Source: Pogonophryne albipinna (taxonomy: Eukaryota > Chordata > Actinopteri > Perciformes > Artedidraconidae). From it: DNA of 64,000 bases. Under the pieces are notes generated by a model. It did not search any database. It saw nothing but the letters and a program-made list of their open reading frames with translations, and was not told the DNA's origin. How positions within the stretch are numbered: position 1 is the first letter of the stretch; every line of letters begins with the position of its first letter. The translations under genes were made by a program, and so were the position numbers. The DNA is taken from positions 11,650,459 through 11,714,458 of the forward strand of contig CM053261.1 of the NCBI GenBank assembly GCA_028583405.1, given 5' to 3'. Positions 1 to 14,641 of the stretch are shown here, one piece after another.

Positions 1-714
1 CGTGACTTCACCACTCTATGGCGAGTACGGCAAATAAAAGTTATAACAAGCAGTAGTGCTGAGCAAAGTGACAGTGAATACTTTACAGTGGCCGCTGCCA
101 TGTGAGTTAACGGGAGAATAAACTTTGGTGGAAGAGCAGCACTGGAGCGGTCGGTAAATGCCGCTGAAACACATTAATAAACAATGAACCACGGCACTCT
201 GCAAAAGTATAAGGTTGGAGAAGTCGTTATTTAATTTAATCTGGCTTCATGCGATTAAAAGTAACACGATCATCGACCCAACGCAGTCCCCCATTGTTGT
301 TGTTGTGAGCGCCGTTGGGGAGAAACTCAGCGACGTAAACGGTGACGTCATGACGCAGCAGCGGCAGCACCAGTCGGGCTCTGGGCATTGTGAACAAAGG
401 GGGGGTTCAAAAGAAAAAACGATTCCGAACCAGAAGAGCACTAGCACGGAGCTAGAACTTGAACCGCGTTGGTTTGAAAGGGGCATGTGAGTGAGCGGGC
501 ATCACAACTCAAATATGCCTCTGGGAAGCCTGCCAATAAAATGTGGCTGTGTCACTCTGTCAGGTTCACAAAGCTCTTGGCAGCCTTGATGCATGTGACA
601 TGGTCTGGGACACATCAGTTTCCTTCCAGCCGCTGACTGCAGCTGCATTTAGACACAACAGGGAACATTCACAGTACTCAATCCTTTCTAACCACTGGAT
701 GAAGATATGTCTAC
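1..714. other. Left-edge non-coding stretch; intron of the leftmost gene
   Basis: No open frame here looks like a gene. If the exon at 715-1290 is read as I propose, this stretch is the intron that follows it on the minus strand. Positions 343-350 hold a perfect CRE octamer TGACGTCA inside a moderately GC-rich patch (about 300-490), so an internal or antisense promoter is possible but unproven. Nothing else was recognised. Confidence 0.4.
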
Positions 715-1290
715 CTGAAGTTATTGTTCTCTCCTGGCATCTTGGGCTGCTCTTGGCTTGGTGAGGAGCCCCCAGGTGAGGGGGTTCTCTGTGGCTGAGG
801 GCTGAGGGTATTGGAGGAGCTCAGGTAAGGCTGGCTGGTGAAAGGCTGAGGGCTGCGGGGGCTCTGAGGACTGAGGCGGCAGAGGGAGGCCTCAGTCTGC
901 GAATGCGACGTGTGGTTGGCACTCTGAGGTCCTGGGATACAAACTGGGATCAAATCTATTTCCTTGGAGAGGTCCTCTAAGATTCTGGGAGACTTATAAG
1001 CAGGTTTTGTTCCCAAAGCGGTGGGTCTCGGGCGGCTTATGCTCATCAGTGTCGCTGCAGTGGACCCAGACTTTGGGTACCCTGACTGCATTTCGTTAGT
1101 CACTCTGACAGCCTGCATGGGGCTCAATAAAGACTGTTTCTTGGGCTCCTCTGATTGGCTGAACAGTATTGGTTCCTGGGTTGTGAGCTGTGGAGGTAAA
1201 CCAGGACCGAATCCGATCAACGCACAGGGTCCAGGCTGCATGTTGGGCCCAAAATGGTCGGTGCTGATTGGTTGCTGCTGCATGATCAAC
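715..1290 (-). CDS. inpp5j: Ser/Pro-rich internal coding exon, probable N-terminal region of an inositol polyphosphate 5-phosphatase (inpp5j-like), partial gene
   Basis: A 576-nt open stretch starts after a clean acceptor (polypyrimidine tract, then AG just above 1290) and ends at CAG|GTAGAC, a plausible donor. The TAG that seems to end the frame lies inside that donor, so I read this as an internal exon in phases 1 and 2. The roughly 191 residues are disordered and rich in Ser, Pro and Gln, with SRPRP, SPQSPRSPQP and RTPSPGG patches like SH3 ligands. It ends in NNF followed by a split AG, which would make Arg with the next exon. INPP5J (PIPP) has a Pro/Ser-rich N-terminus that leads into a catalytic domain starting FRITVVTWNV, so the junction fits. 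In human 22q12.2 INPP5J lies close to SMTN, as here. No catalytic residues are in the window. It could be another Pro-rich protein; the assignment is an inference. Confidence 0.5.
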
Positions 1291-4200
1291 CTGCAACAGG
1301 AAGTATGAGAATAATTATAACAAGAGGTGGAAGAAGTACTCAGATTTTACGATTAAGTAAAAGTAGCAAAGAACAGAAATTACAAGTAAAAGTCATGCAT
1401 TCAAAATGTTACAAAGAAAAGAGCATCAAGATTTACTTAAGGTTCCAAAGGTAAAAGCATTCATTATACTGAATAGCCCATTATTATTAATGATTGATGC
1501 ATTAATGTTTTGATTTTGCAGCTGGTAAAAGTCTTATTTAAATACAGATGGGTAGCTTGTTGATTTTGTCAACTGGGGATGAATAAAGTCTTATCTTAAG
1601 CTAAAATAATAGATCAGAGTTGATTTGTTGATTATTATCAATAATCTGAGTCTGCAAAGTAACATGTTACACATTAAGTATGAGAAACTGTAAAGGACAC
1701 ACAAGTACAATATTTGCCTCTGAGATGTAGTAGAGTATAAGGTTATATTTAAATTGTCAAATACAAGTACCTCCAAAAATCTACTATAGTATTAAATGTC
1801 ACTTGACACTGCTGATTACACACATTCTTCTCCAAAGGGCTGTAAGGAAAAGACACATTTGACATTCAAATTAGATAGTGTGGCTTGCAAAAAGCTCCTC
1901 AACATCAATCAGTGAGTCGTTATTGGGAAACAGGTGTAACAGCAGAGCGGAAGTGGCGTAAATGTATCACATCATATTGAGCAGCTGTCCTCTCCACATC
2001 AAGCTGCCCAGACATCACCGATGACGTTATCATGAGTAAGCACTCGGGCTGAGGCGGTGACAGAAGAAGTGCTCGGATATAATAATAAAGTGAAAGTGTG
2101 AATAATTATCAGCGTATAAATAATCTGTGAGTAGGTGAATACTTCTATGTATTCTCAAGGTAAAGTACACAACACGTATATGCATCATATTGATGGCATT
2201 GGATTAAAATTAAAATGTACAAAAATGTGCAAGCATTTCAATTATAACTTGTTAAGGTGTGGCTATTTCTAACCACTTTATATACTGCTTTATTAAATCA
2301 TGATTGATTATATGTTATATTTTGAATCTGTAAGACTGTAAACCACAGCTGTCAGATAATTATACTGTAGTGAATGAAATGCACTTAGTTATTATCCACC
2401 CCTGATCTGAGGAAATAACTTTGTACCTCCGACCTGGATTATATCCTTGTTGCCTGGCAACATTAATTAGCCTCCTGACCCTTTTACAGCGCAATAGACT
2501 GCTCATTATGGGATGCCATGGGAGTGTACATCGCGCCATAGCAGCTGATACCGGAGCACATCAGACAATGTCAACACTCCCTGTAGGTCACAAGGAGGAG
2601 GAAGACTCCCACCATTTTGTGTGTGTGCCCTCAGAAATTATACACCTCTGTAAATCATTCATGACATGCAAATGAATATAACAGAGAATCTCATGTGACC
2701 ACAGTAGTAACCTGGAAAACAGAGCTCTGACTCACTTTAAATTCACTTTAAAAGTAGAAACTTTAATAGATGAAGTGCCACCTCAGTGATCCAGTTTCAC
2801 ATCATAGTCCATTATCCTGCAAGTCAAGGGAATGACAGCTTCATAACACCAGGCTGGACTCATGGAAAACACCACATAGCACAATTTCTCATTCAAAATC
2901 AACACACACACGCAGCTGCAATAAAAACATCCTCATTAAAACCTCAGTCATACCTTTCATGCGTTTTCCTTTTTTACTTTCTTATTTCCAAGGTGAACCG
3001 CGAAGGTGATTTCACAGAGGGGATCAGCATCAGTCTCCTTTGTTTTTTCACACGTCTATCAACGCGACAGGGCTGTCACATAAAAAGGTTTTGGATTTTT
3101 AGATGTTCGGTCCGGAGACCGAGCAGCAGCCCGCCTGCAGGACCGAGGCTCCCCGTCGGTACCGCGGGCAGCGAGCGTGTCCGTGTCGGTGCAGAGGACT
3201 CCGGCTGTCAGGACAGGGGGAGGCGGTCACGGTTGATGTTTCCGGTGTGTTTCATCTTTATGTATAAACAACGACACGACGGCTGGTTATAACTCATCCT
3301 ACTAATCACTGTCTCTACCGTCTACAGCTGGCCGGAGCAGATGAGCACTTCTCGGTCATCCACCTCCAGCACACCGGCCGTTCTGCCACCCATCTCTCTC
3401 CCCCTCCCTCGCTCTATGCACTCTGGGTAAAATATGAAGGCACCTGAGGAGGGGGCGGGCAGAGCATCAAAGGCAAAACAAAAATCAGCTGCCAAAAAGG
3501 GCATCAGGCCAGAAATGATTGAGCATCTGTCTTTTCACTGACGCACGCATTAATCTGGCACCAGTGCGTCACTCGAGGGGGGAATTGATCAGCATGCCAA
3601 TATCTACATTTCAGTCTGTGCTATCTTTCGTATGCAATCAATAAATGTATTCTGCAATTAAAACTACTTTTGATCTTGCTGTTTATACAGGGACATTTCT
3701 GTAAATACATATATGTTTTGATTCGATGTGGTGTTTTTTTTATTTCATTGAGTTTTTCTTAATATTGTCCTGATTTATAAAAAAATATATTTACACTGAA
3801 ATACCATCACATTTTAAACAGAATATGACCATCAATGCGAAATTATCCGTAAAAGTCTGAACCTATTTACCCAGATGTATCTTTTTGTCTCTTTCCCCCG
3901 CTACATCTTTACATTTTGAGCAATCTTTTCCAGTTTTGAAACAGAACATCTGCCTTGGAAGTTCCAATGTAAAGTAAACATTATTTAGCACATGAACTGT
4001 GCAATTTGTCAAAATGCCCGTTGCAATTATGATTACTAGTGCAGTGCCTCTTCAGGAGGTGGCTGTTTGGAGACCGTGCCCATTTTGAGTTGAGCCTATT
4101 GTTTGGACCCCGGAAGTGCACTTGACAAGTTGTCATTAACCATTAATCCAATCAAGTTGGCACTCAACACTGCACTCCCTTGGGTAATCAGCATTAAACA

Positions 4201-5598
4201 TGTTGATTGGATCATCGTTTTTTGAAAAATGCCAGGGACAGTGATACATATAGAGTGCACATCTGGAGAAAGAGATTCCTTCCTTTATATTTATATGATG
4301 CTGCTACAGCGCCACATGTTGACAAAATGACACAAAATTGGTCATAGTCGCTCAGATAACATATGTATCTACACTCGTCTCATAAGCGTCTTTGGGTTCA
4401 AGAAAAGCGCTATAGAAATATAATAAATTATTATTATTATAAAAATGGTTGCAGTAGCGCAAAACGTACAGGATATGAGACGTTTATGGTTATAAGGGCC
4501 AGCTAGCAGTCAGGAACATCAAAAACACGAAACGGTGACTTTTCCTGGGTTGGTCAAAAGATGTCCTGTATCAAAACTGGTGACCATTGCTCAAGATTTA
4601 AAGAAGAAAATCTAGGTGGCAATAGGTTCAGGCGAGGCTTTCACGGATAGATTCAACTTGATGGACAGATTTTGTTTTTGAGAGTTACGGTCCAAAAGTT
4701 TCAGGCCAATTTTGTTGTTATAATTTTACCATCTGGCCAAAAAACACCACATCTGGCACTGCACTCCCTTGGGGCCCTGGCAACCAAGTGTGAAGTGGAA
4801 CGGATGAATGTGATGCACCTACAAACACACAGATTCCTCACATAATAGTTAGATTAAGAGTTATTGTTGTATTAAAAAGGAGTATTCCAGCCATTTTAGT
4901 ATCAGGGGCCTCACAAAAGGCAGAGGATAGAAGAAGAAGTGAGATAGTCTCTGTGTTTGTCAAGCTCATAAAACACTGGATCCTACAAATTACATTTCTT
5001 GTCATTGAATAGTCCTACATTTCTAACAGGTTTTCCATTATAAATGTAAAGTCTGAAGCCCAAACCGAACATATAGCAAAGCTATCTATTACAAATTAGA
5101 AGAGTCTTAAATAATACATGCATACTTGCTGAATAACGTCTCAAAGCAAATAAAACACTTAATATCTACAGTACAATTAAGTTTAGCCATCAGCTATTTA
5201 AAAAAAAAGAAGAACAAAGTGAATAATGGATGGTTTTTTATTAAATGCGTTTTTTAATACTCACACCCTCAGGCCCTCAACAGCATCATGATAAAATGTG
5301 TTCCCAGAGTCTCCATAGCTGTGACTGGGATTAATGCAGATGTGTAATCTCAGAGGAATGCATTTATCCCAAGCGCCAGCTGTCCACTGAGAGCAAGAGT
5401 CCTTTCTAATACAACCACACAAAGGCTTCACATAAGGCACTGTGCATTTACATAAGCCAGACACATTAAATACGTAATATCAACTCAGACAAAATGTAAA
5501 AAGGTGCTTGGTATTATCTTTTTGATCTCAGCTTGTGCGTGTTGATTGTGTGAATTATAAAATCACAGCTGATTATCAAAGCCTTTCTGAGTCTACAG
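1291..5598. other. Non-coding stretch between the inpp5j-like exon and the smoothelin gene
   Basis: No convincing exon was found. About 1320-2405 looks like a repeat (separate entry). A GC-rich, CpG-containing patch at about 3100-3260 could be a promoter or untranslated first exon for the minus-strand gene to its left. Around 4375-4440 sits a retroelement tail with GCGCTATAGAAAT and a short TTA run. Human SELENOM, which lies in the equivalent interval, was looked for and not recognised. Confidence 0.4.
1322..2405. repeat. Probable hAT-derived non-autonomous repeat, degenerate
   Basis: The left end reads AGAGGTGG followed by AGTACTCAG and a TTAAGTAAAAGTA block. The right end reads CACTTAGTTATTATCCACCCCTG. 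This resembles the abundant fish MITE with CAGAGGTGG-type ends. The same AGTACTC/TACTTAAGTA motif recurs at 35165-35640 and about 45670-45715. No target duplication could be recognised, so the ends are approximate. Confidence 0.4.
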
Positions 5599-7841
<2,243 letters not shown>

Positions 7842-10800
7842 TTCTTGAGAAGCAAATCAACTAGTTGGGATAAAAACACACTTAGGGTTTTGAGAAGAAA
7901 AAAAACATGAATGCAAAAACTTGGTCTGAATAACTATTGACAAGGTTTGAATCTGTTCCACAGACGAGATACTTTGTATTGTTGCGTGCAAATGTCACGA
8001 GCAGAGCATAAAATCACACTCATTCAAATATAAACAGTTGTGTGAGTCACAAAGTGAGCAGCCTTGGAAGGAAATGTTTGTCTTACTGGAGAACCTCTCA
8101 GTGCATCTCAGGCCCCGAGTGCACCAGAGAAGGGCCAAAAACACGTACAAATATAGTAATGTGGCGGAACAAGACCCTAAGAATCTGATAGCAGCGTACA
8201 GCTATGGGCTCAGACACCGGGGGAAAAGGAGTGGCAGGAAGCCTAAAGCACAACATGGGAAGAATGAAGCAATACAAGTGTGAGAAATAGACCCTGATGA
8301 TGTGTGTGATGAGGTGCAGTGTCACCCACCTGTTTCCAGGGTACAAACTTTTGTGGCTCCTTAGAAAGTGTTCAGCCTGTCCTGGGTCCTTCAGAGTTTA
8401 CTGGAGAGCTGTGAGATCTCAGCCCTGACATCCCACCTCACACCGCAGCGCTTCATAAGGATGCATGTTTGGAGAGCGAGTGGAGGCTGCTTACATGAAC
8501 CACCCAAGATGGGAAGGAGAACGAGGAGGAGGGGAGATGATTCTGTCCCCCTCAGCAGTCTCTCCTCCTCTAGTCCCTGCATCCTCGATGATGTCATGTG
8601 AAATGTTGTGGGGAAAAACCTTTTCTTTTTCTTCACAGTTTTTACCGCTTCATCTGGAGGCTGCAGCGTGAAACTCCTTTGACTGGGAAACAACGGGTTA
8701 AAAAGGTTGAAAAAAAAGTGAGGAGCACTGCCTTATTCAGGCAAAAGTCTGAGCAGTGACCACTCTGTTTACAGAAACAGAGGAATCTGAGGACAGGGGG
8801 CGTACACACACACACACACTTAAAGAAACACAGTTAGCAAATGACACTTTTTAACTACATAAGTCAGTATTTAGTATTTAAGTTCATGCAGATTTAGAGA
8901 ACAATCTAATAAATCAGAATTAGACAAATTGCTCCACCTAGTGGTGAACATGCACAGCTGCTTAAAAATAACATTTGGATGTCTAACAACAAAATGTATT
9001 TAACAAAGAAAAAGTACTATGACAAGTGTTAGGTTGAACTGCAGGAGATGTGTTCACATTATAAAGATTGAAAGTTTAATCTGTAATAAAAATACCCTTA
9101 AATTGCAGCCGTCATTTGTACAGATTTCATCAACTCAATGTGGTAAATGTATGTAATTGAATAGTTTCACTTGTAAATGGCAAACAAAACGAAATAATTA
9201 AAAGGTAAAATAGCATTTAACACCATCAGGCCATAAACATGTATTTAGAAGTTAGATATTTCATTGACATTTTTGAAAAACTAGGATAGAAATATGAATT
9301 TAAACTTTAACTGTAAAATAAAAATAAAACATTTGAGTCAAAGAGGTTGTTGGTTTGGTAATTGTTATTGTATTTTTTATTTCAAGCATCTGCAGTGTTT
9401 ATGAAACGCCCATTTCTTTACCCCTCAACAGAAGCACCAGCCGCTGTTGGCATTCAAAGTATGGATCAAAGAAATGGACAAAATGACAAATCAAATAACT
9501 TCTGTCTTATCTACATAATGTCCAAATAAGGCATGAGGCAAACGCTTCATTCTTGAATTAGTTTAGCTTAAACCAGCCATATATGACTATAAAATACACT
9601 ACTATCATAAAATAACTATGTACACCAAACAGTTTAAACCAGTATTTACACAGGAACCGTAGGCTTTGAAGGCAGCGTCTTCGTAACCTCTTTAAGTGCA
9701 ACAGTTTCTTTGCCCCACACTCATAATCTACTCAACATGATGTACATGAAGACAAGCAGCCACACTCCCACAAGTTAGTGATTGTTAAAAGAGGTAAAAC
9801 TAAAAGATGGAGTCCTTGGACACAACATGAGTGTTTTGAAATATGTTAACATCTGTGGCCTACTGGACACAGTGAAATCATTCACATGCTGCAGTTCTAT
9901 TGTGGTGGGTGTCAAGCTGCTTGGTCTCAGTCTAGTAGTTCATAATAAAAGAACACAGGGCATAACAATTCCTATTTAACATCTGAGGTATTCAATCATG
10001 TAAAACCAGTGAAATGATCTGCTGCACACAATCTTTTAACTAGTTTTGAAATATTGCAACTATTTATCAAACTGCAAAATAAAATCTTTTCATGTGTATT
10101 CTCCCAATAACTGACTGTGGGAAAAGTGTACATATGATGTTATGTATTTTTGCATGAATGGCACCCTTGACATGTTAAATATGCAATAGTAAAATATTTA
10201 AGCAAACAATGCTGCCTGCAGTTATTTTTATGGCATAACAGAGAAAACGTGGCGTGTGTCATAAATTAAAAAAACCTTGACGTATGGCTTAGTTGTTATC
10301 GTCGTCTTGTGAGAAATCAAACTGCCAGTGAGCAATGATCGTGTTGGATTGATGACAGAACAAATATTTGGCACAGTGGTACCAGAAATCTTATGGAGCC
10401 ATTTGGCACAACGTACATGTCGGAGGGATCGTAACAGACTTCGCTGTAATGTTAAAACGTATGCATGTGCAAGACACTTCAGGACCAACATCTACAGCAT
10501 CACAAAGCCAGCGACTGCTCTGGCCGTTCAAACATTTATATTTTCTAACACAAAAATATTAAAAGCGGGATAAAATGTGTTTTGTCACAAAATAAAATAA
10601 TGTCAGTAAAATGATTTTCAAATACTGAAAAAAACATAACACTGTTCAGCAGAGGTCAGTTCTTTTTCAGGAAGTGTTCCCAACTTTAAGAAGATGTCCC
10701 CGGCAGAGAGGGGAACATCAAACCTAACTGAAGATTGGATTTAAGAAGCAACCTTAAATTGTCTTTTCCCTTATCTCTTCCACAGGGACACGGCAGCTAA

Positions 10801-11679
10801 AGTGGAGTGACACTCCTTAGAGAACTCGTGAACCTAATTATTGAGGAAAGCTACAGCGAGGAGCGCACTGATGGAAATAATTGGACTTATTCTACAGAGA
10901 CTGCCTGAGAACAAAATCTAGGCCTCAACTGCAGCCACACTGAGGGTGATATGTGAGAACAAACCATGCAGACCTCTTTAAGTTCAAATGTGCTTCAGTA
11001 GAGGAAAAGAGTTGAAAGAGTTGCACAATTATGTTGGCTTTGTCCATCGTTGCTGCCTCTGAAATGAATATAACGTTTAGTGTCCTTATCTAACAAGCTG
11101 CCTGCTTCACATAACAATAAAAAGAAAAGCTGCCAAAACCCCAGTCCCTCACGTGGCAGGGCCAGGTGAATGTCAGGTCACAGTACCATTCAAATATATT
11201 TTTAGTACAAACTGTGCCGTTCAGATTTGACACCAGGCTCTCTGCAGGATCCACGACCGCCGCCCAAAACACGCTCAGAGCCCTCTGTCAATGAGAACAT
11301 TTTCACAGTGGAGGAGTATGAGTGACAGTGTGAATACCTCATGAGGTATCAGACCGTTTGGTGTGCTCATGCATGCATATACCGCTACAGGCTATGGTTG
11401 AGTGACCTACAGATGAAGGAGAGAATTCAACCATGACAAGTAAAGGCAAGCTCTACCTCTCTAAAGACTCGTCTTCGGTGTGACCAGAGAAGAAATTAGG
11501 GAGGACGTTAAGTCAAATAGAATAAATCTGTCACATCATCAGTGATTATGGCCTTATAAGGTCACACTCCCTCTGCTGCTGCTCTTGACCACTTACAGAC
11601 ACAAACGGTAGACAACTACAGCAAGAGGCTTTTCATTTCATCCTTCAACTTTTTGTATTCTCTCCTTCATCCTCTCTGT
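7842..11679. other. Intergenic DNA between the smoothelin gene 5' end and the slc35e4 stop
   Basis: This interval has no recognisable coding exon. The part near 8000-8700 is the likely promoter and 5' UTR zone of the smoothelin gene. The part below 11680 should include the slc35e4 3' UTR, whose length I cannot fix. A short CA run sits at about 8807-8819. The rest is AT-rich single-copy-looking sequence. Confidence 0.45.
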
Positions 11680-14604
11680 TCAGTCTATCTTATCCTCCCG
11701 TTTCCCGTCTGCTCTCGGCTGAGAGTGTGTCGGTTCAGATTCACTAGTTTTGTCCACGTCCTCTCCGCTTGTAGTGTGAGGATCCACATGTTCAGACTTT
11801 TCAGCTTTGGCTTTGCGTGCGTCCATGAAGCTGACGATGTACTCTGAGTTCTGATAGATGAGCATGCCGGATAACGTGAGCACGGCGCCGGCGCAGCTCA
11901 GGGCGGAGAGCTCGCTGCCGAAAAGCAGCTGAGACAGCAGCAGGTTGCCCACCACGCTCAGGTTGCCCAGGATATGCAGAGTGACGGCGGAGGTGAGCGT
12001 GATGACGCAGCAGCTGGCCAGGTTGTACATGACTGAGCCCAGGCAGCTGAGCAGGATGAAGAGCCACAGGTGGCAGTCGTAGTGAAACGGGGACTCCAGC
12101 ACTGCCCAGTTCTCTAAGGCCAGAGCGGCCACCGCCAGGATGCAGAAGCTGGGAATGGACATCAGGTAGAGCAGGAACACAGAGTTGATCTTCTCCTCCT
12201 GGAGTAAGATGCCTGAGGAGACAGAGACATGTTTTCAGCCATTACAAAACATGACGGTGTTGATTGACAGCAGAGATGGGGACTCGAGTTTGTGACTCGG
12301 ACTCGAGTCGCACTTAAGTCACACACACAGAGACTTCAGACTTGACTTGGACTCCTGCTCAAAAGACTTCGGACTCGACTTGGACTCGTGTTTTGGGACT
12401 CGTGAACAATCATTGTGTTTTCTATTTTTGGCGTGTTAAAGGTGGGGTAGGTAAGTTTGAGAAACCGGCTCGAGATGGCTAGAATTTGAAAATACACAAC
12501 CGGAGAAAATCTGCCACTTCCTCACAGAGCCCCTCCTCCAACACACACGACCAATGAGGGCACGAGATAAGTTTGTGCCCCGATGGGAGGCTGACAGGCA
12601 GGTAGGCCATCCAGTTATTTTAGCCGGGCCGGCTATCGGGATGTTAAGAGCATTCCATGGAATATAACAAAAAGTGTATCTCGAGCCGGTTTCTCAAACT
12701 TACCTACTCCACCTTTAACATTAACATTAACATCATGGTAACACCATGGCGACCACCTGCAGCTGTACCGCTTGTAATTAGGTTCAACTATTAAAACTTC
12801 GAACAAAACGCAGGGCGGCACCAACAAAAGGAGCGCACACTGCAAAGTCTGCAATATTAAAATCAAGGATGCTGGTGCAACAACGTCAAATTACATCAGG
12901 CACTTGAAAACTCACCCGGAGAGGTCAGTCACATGAACGCATATGGACGGTTAGCAAACATGTTTAGCTCAGCATCAGCTATGTAATGTTAACTTAGCTT
13001 GCTACTAGCTTTGTAACTGAATATTTGAAAAGATGAGTGAATGTTTGTTTGTCACACTTGTTTGCGTTGAGTGGCGTTGACATCCAACTCTTGACATGAC
13101 ATAAAAAAGGTCGGTAACGTTAATCATTACGTTCCGCTGCCACCATCTACTGGCTAACGTTAAACGTAGAAAAATACATAGTTACATACATAAATACATC
13201 TGTCGGTTTATAGGCAGGTTACAGGTTTATTGTTGACCACGTAACGTTAATGTTACAGGTTTATCAGGTTACCATTACACTGGGTTTGAGTGAGAGGATA
13301 GAGGAATATGTTTATTTATAGTAGACTTAAAAGATGTCATTAGAGACCCAGTGTAATTAAACAATACGGTTGCAGAGGTCAAATTTTAACATTTTTGTCC
13401 ACTGGCCAAATGGCTAGCCTAGTGAATGTTGACATTTTACCAGCCACTCAATAGATTGCCATTGTTATTTTTGGCTGGTGCGTGCAACATACAGTACCAG
13501 CCACTTGCATGATTTACCAGCATTTGGCTGGTAAATGGTGTTAATGGTAGATATCTCTTTTGGAACAGGTCATGTTTTAATATCACCAGTTCAGTATATT
13601 TCAGATAATATTGCAGCAATAGTTTTTTAGTTGCAAATGGCACAGAACAAATGTTTACTTTTTAAGTACTTTTAACACAGTTTCCCTGCGGGGGATTAAT
13701 AAAGTATTTGTGATACTGATTTCTGATTCTGAAGTGTTTTGCTTACAAGTTGTTTGCATTTAGCTAAAGTGTGATGTTTTTCCTCATATTGCATTGCAAT
13801 AGCCTGTTTAAAGTGATCATATAACAAACAACTAATCAGTACTGATACTGTATGCTAATAGATATAGGAGTGATAATAATACAGTAAATGCTTTGAATTT
13901 CTTAGATATAGCTGTGCAGTATTCTTAACAGACTGGATAGCAGCAGACAATAGAAGGCTTATTACAACCAGAAGAGACATGAGACTTTTATTTTTTAGAG
14001 ACTTGAGACTTGACTTGGACTCGTGACCAAAGACTTGAGACTTGATCAAGTCTCACCCCACAAAGACTTGAGACTTGACTTGGACTCGTGACCAAAGACT
14101 TGAGACTTGCAAAAAAAGACTTGTGAACATCTCTGATTGACAGTGTCATGTGTAGACTTTGAACAACTCAAGGTCTGCTATTGTGAGGGTTACTTTACAT
14201 TTCTACTGACCCGTTACTTCTAAAATATATGTAGAAAGCGTTTGATTGGACACAGTCAGTGGTAACATACAGTAGAAATAGGTAATACATGTATTTAGTG
14301 AAGGTTTATTGTCTTGTAAAATTGATATATAAAGAAAATGTATCTGCTGTGGTTGCAGGTGACCTATTTACCCGACAGAGTTAAATGTACACTGTATTTG
14401 GCAGATGAGAGGCACTTGTGTCATTCCTTTACAAAGAGTAGTTAACTAATAAGGTCAACTGTAACAACAAGTGTGAAAGAGGATTGCTAATATGCCATTT
14501 TCACAACCTTAGGTAAACAGAAATATCTGTGGCGGTTAAAAACATGAACGTGTTTATTGACATGGACAGTGTCATGTGTATATATATATATATATATCTT
14601 GTTA

Positions 14605-14641
<37 letters not shown>

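Larger units (their letters stand above)
12271..14135 (+). mobile_element. hAT-superfamily element, 1865 bp, with exact 8-bp target duplication and BED-finger remnant
   Basis: The element is bounded by CAGAGATG and CATCTCTG and flanked on both sides by the identical octamer ATTGACAG (12263-12270 and 14136-14143). The ends carry subterminal GACTTGGACTCGTGACCAAAG-like repeats, twice at 13999-14103. On the plus strand near 12838-12925 a short stretch reads CKVCNIKIKD, then NYIRHLKTHPER: a C-x2-C...H-x4-H BED zinc finger like those at the N-terminus of hAT transposases. No transposase catalytic core remains, so this is a non-autonomous relic. It lies in the slc35e4 intron and hosts a TTAA-flanked MITE. 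Confidence 0.92.

Noticed and set aside
2786..3292. Plus-strand 168-residue open frame
   Set aside because: Composition is random-looking with no family match, and the frame runs across the AT-rich to GC-rich transition; it is best read as chance openness over a possible CpG patch.
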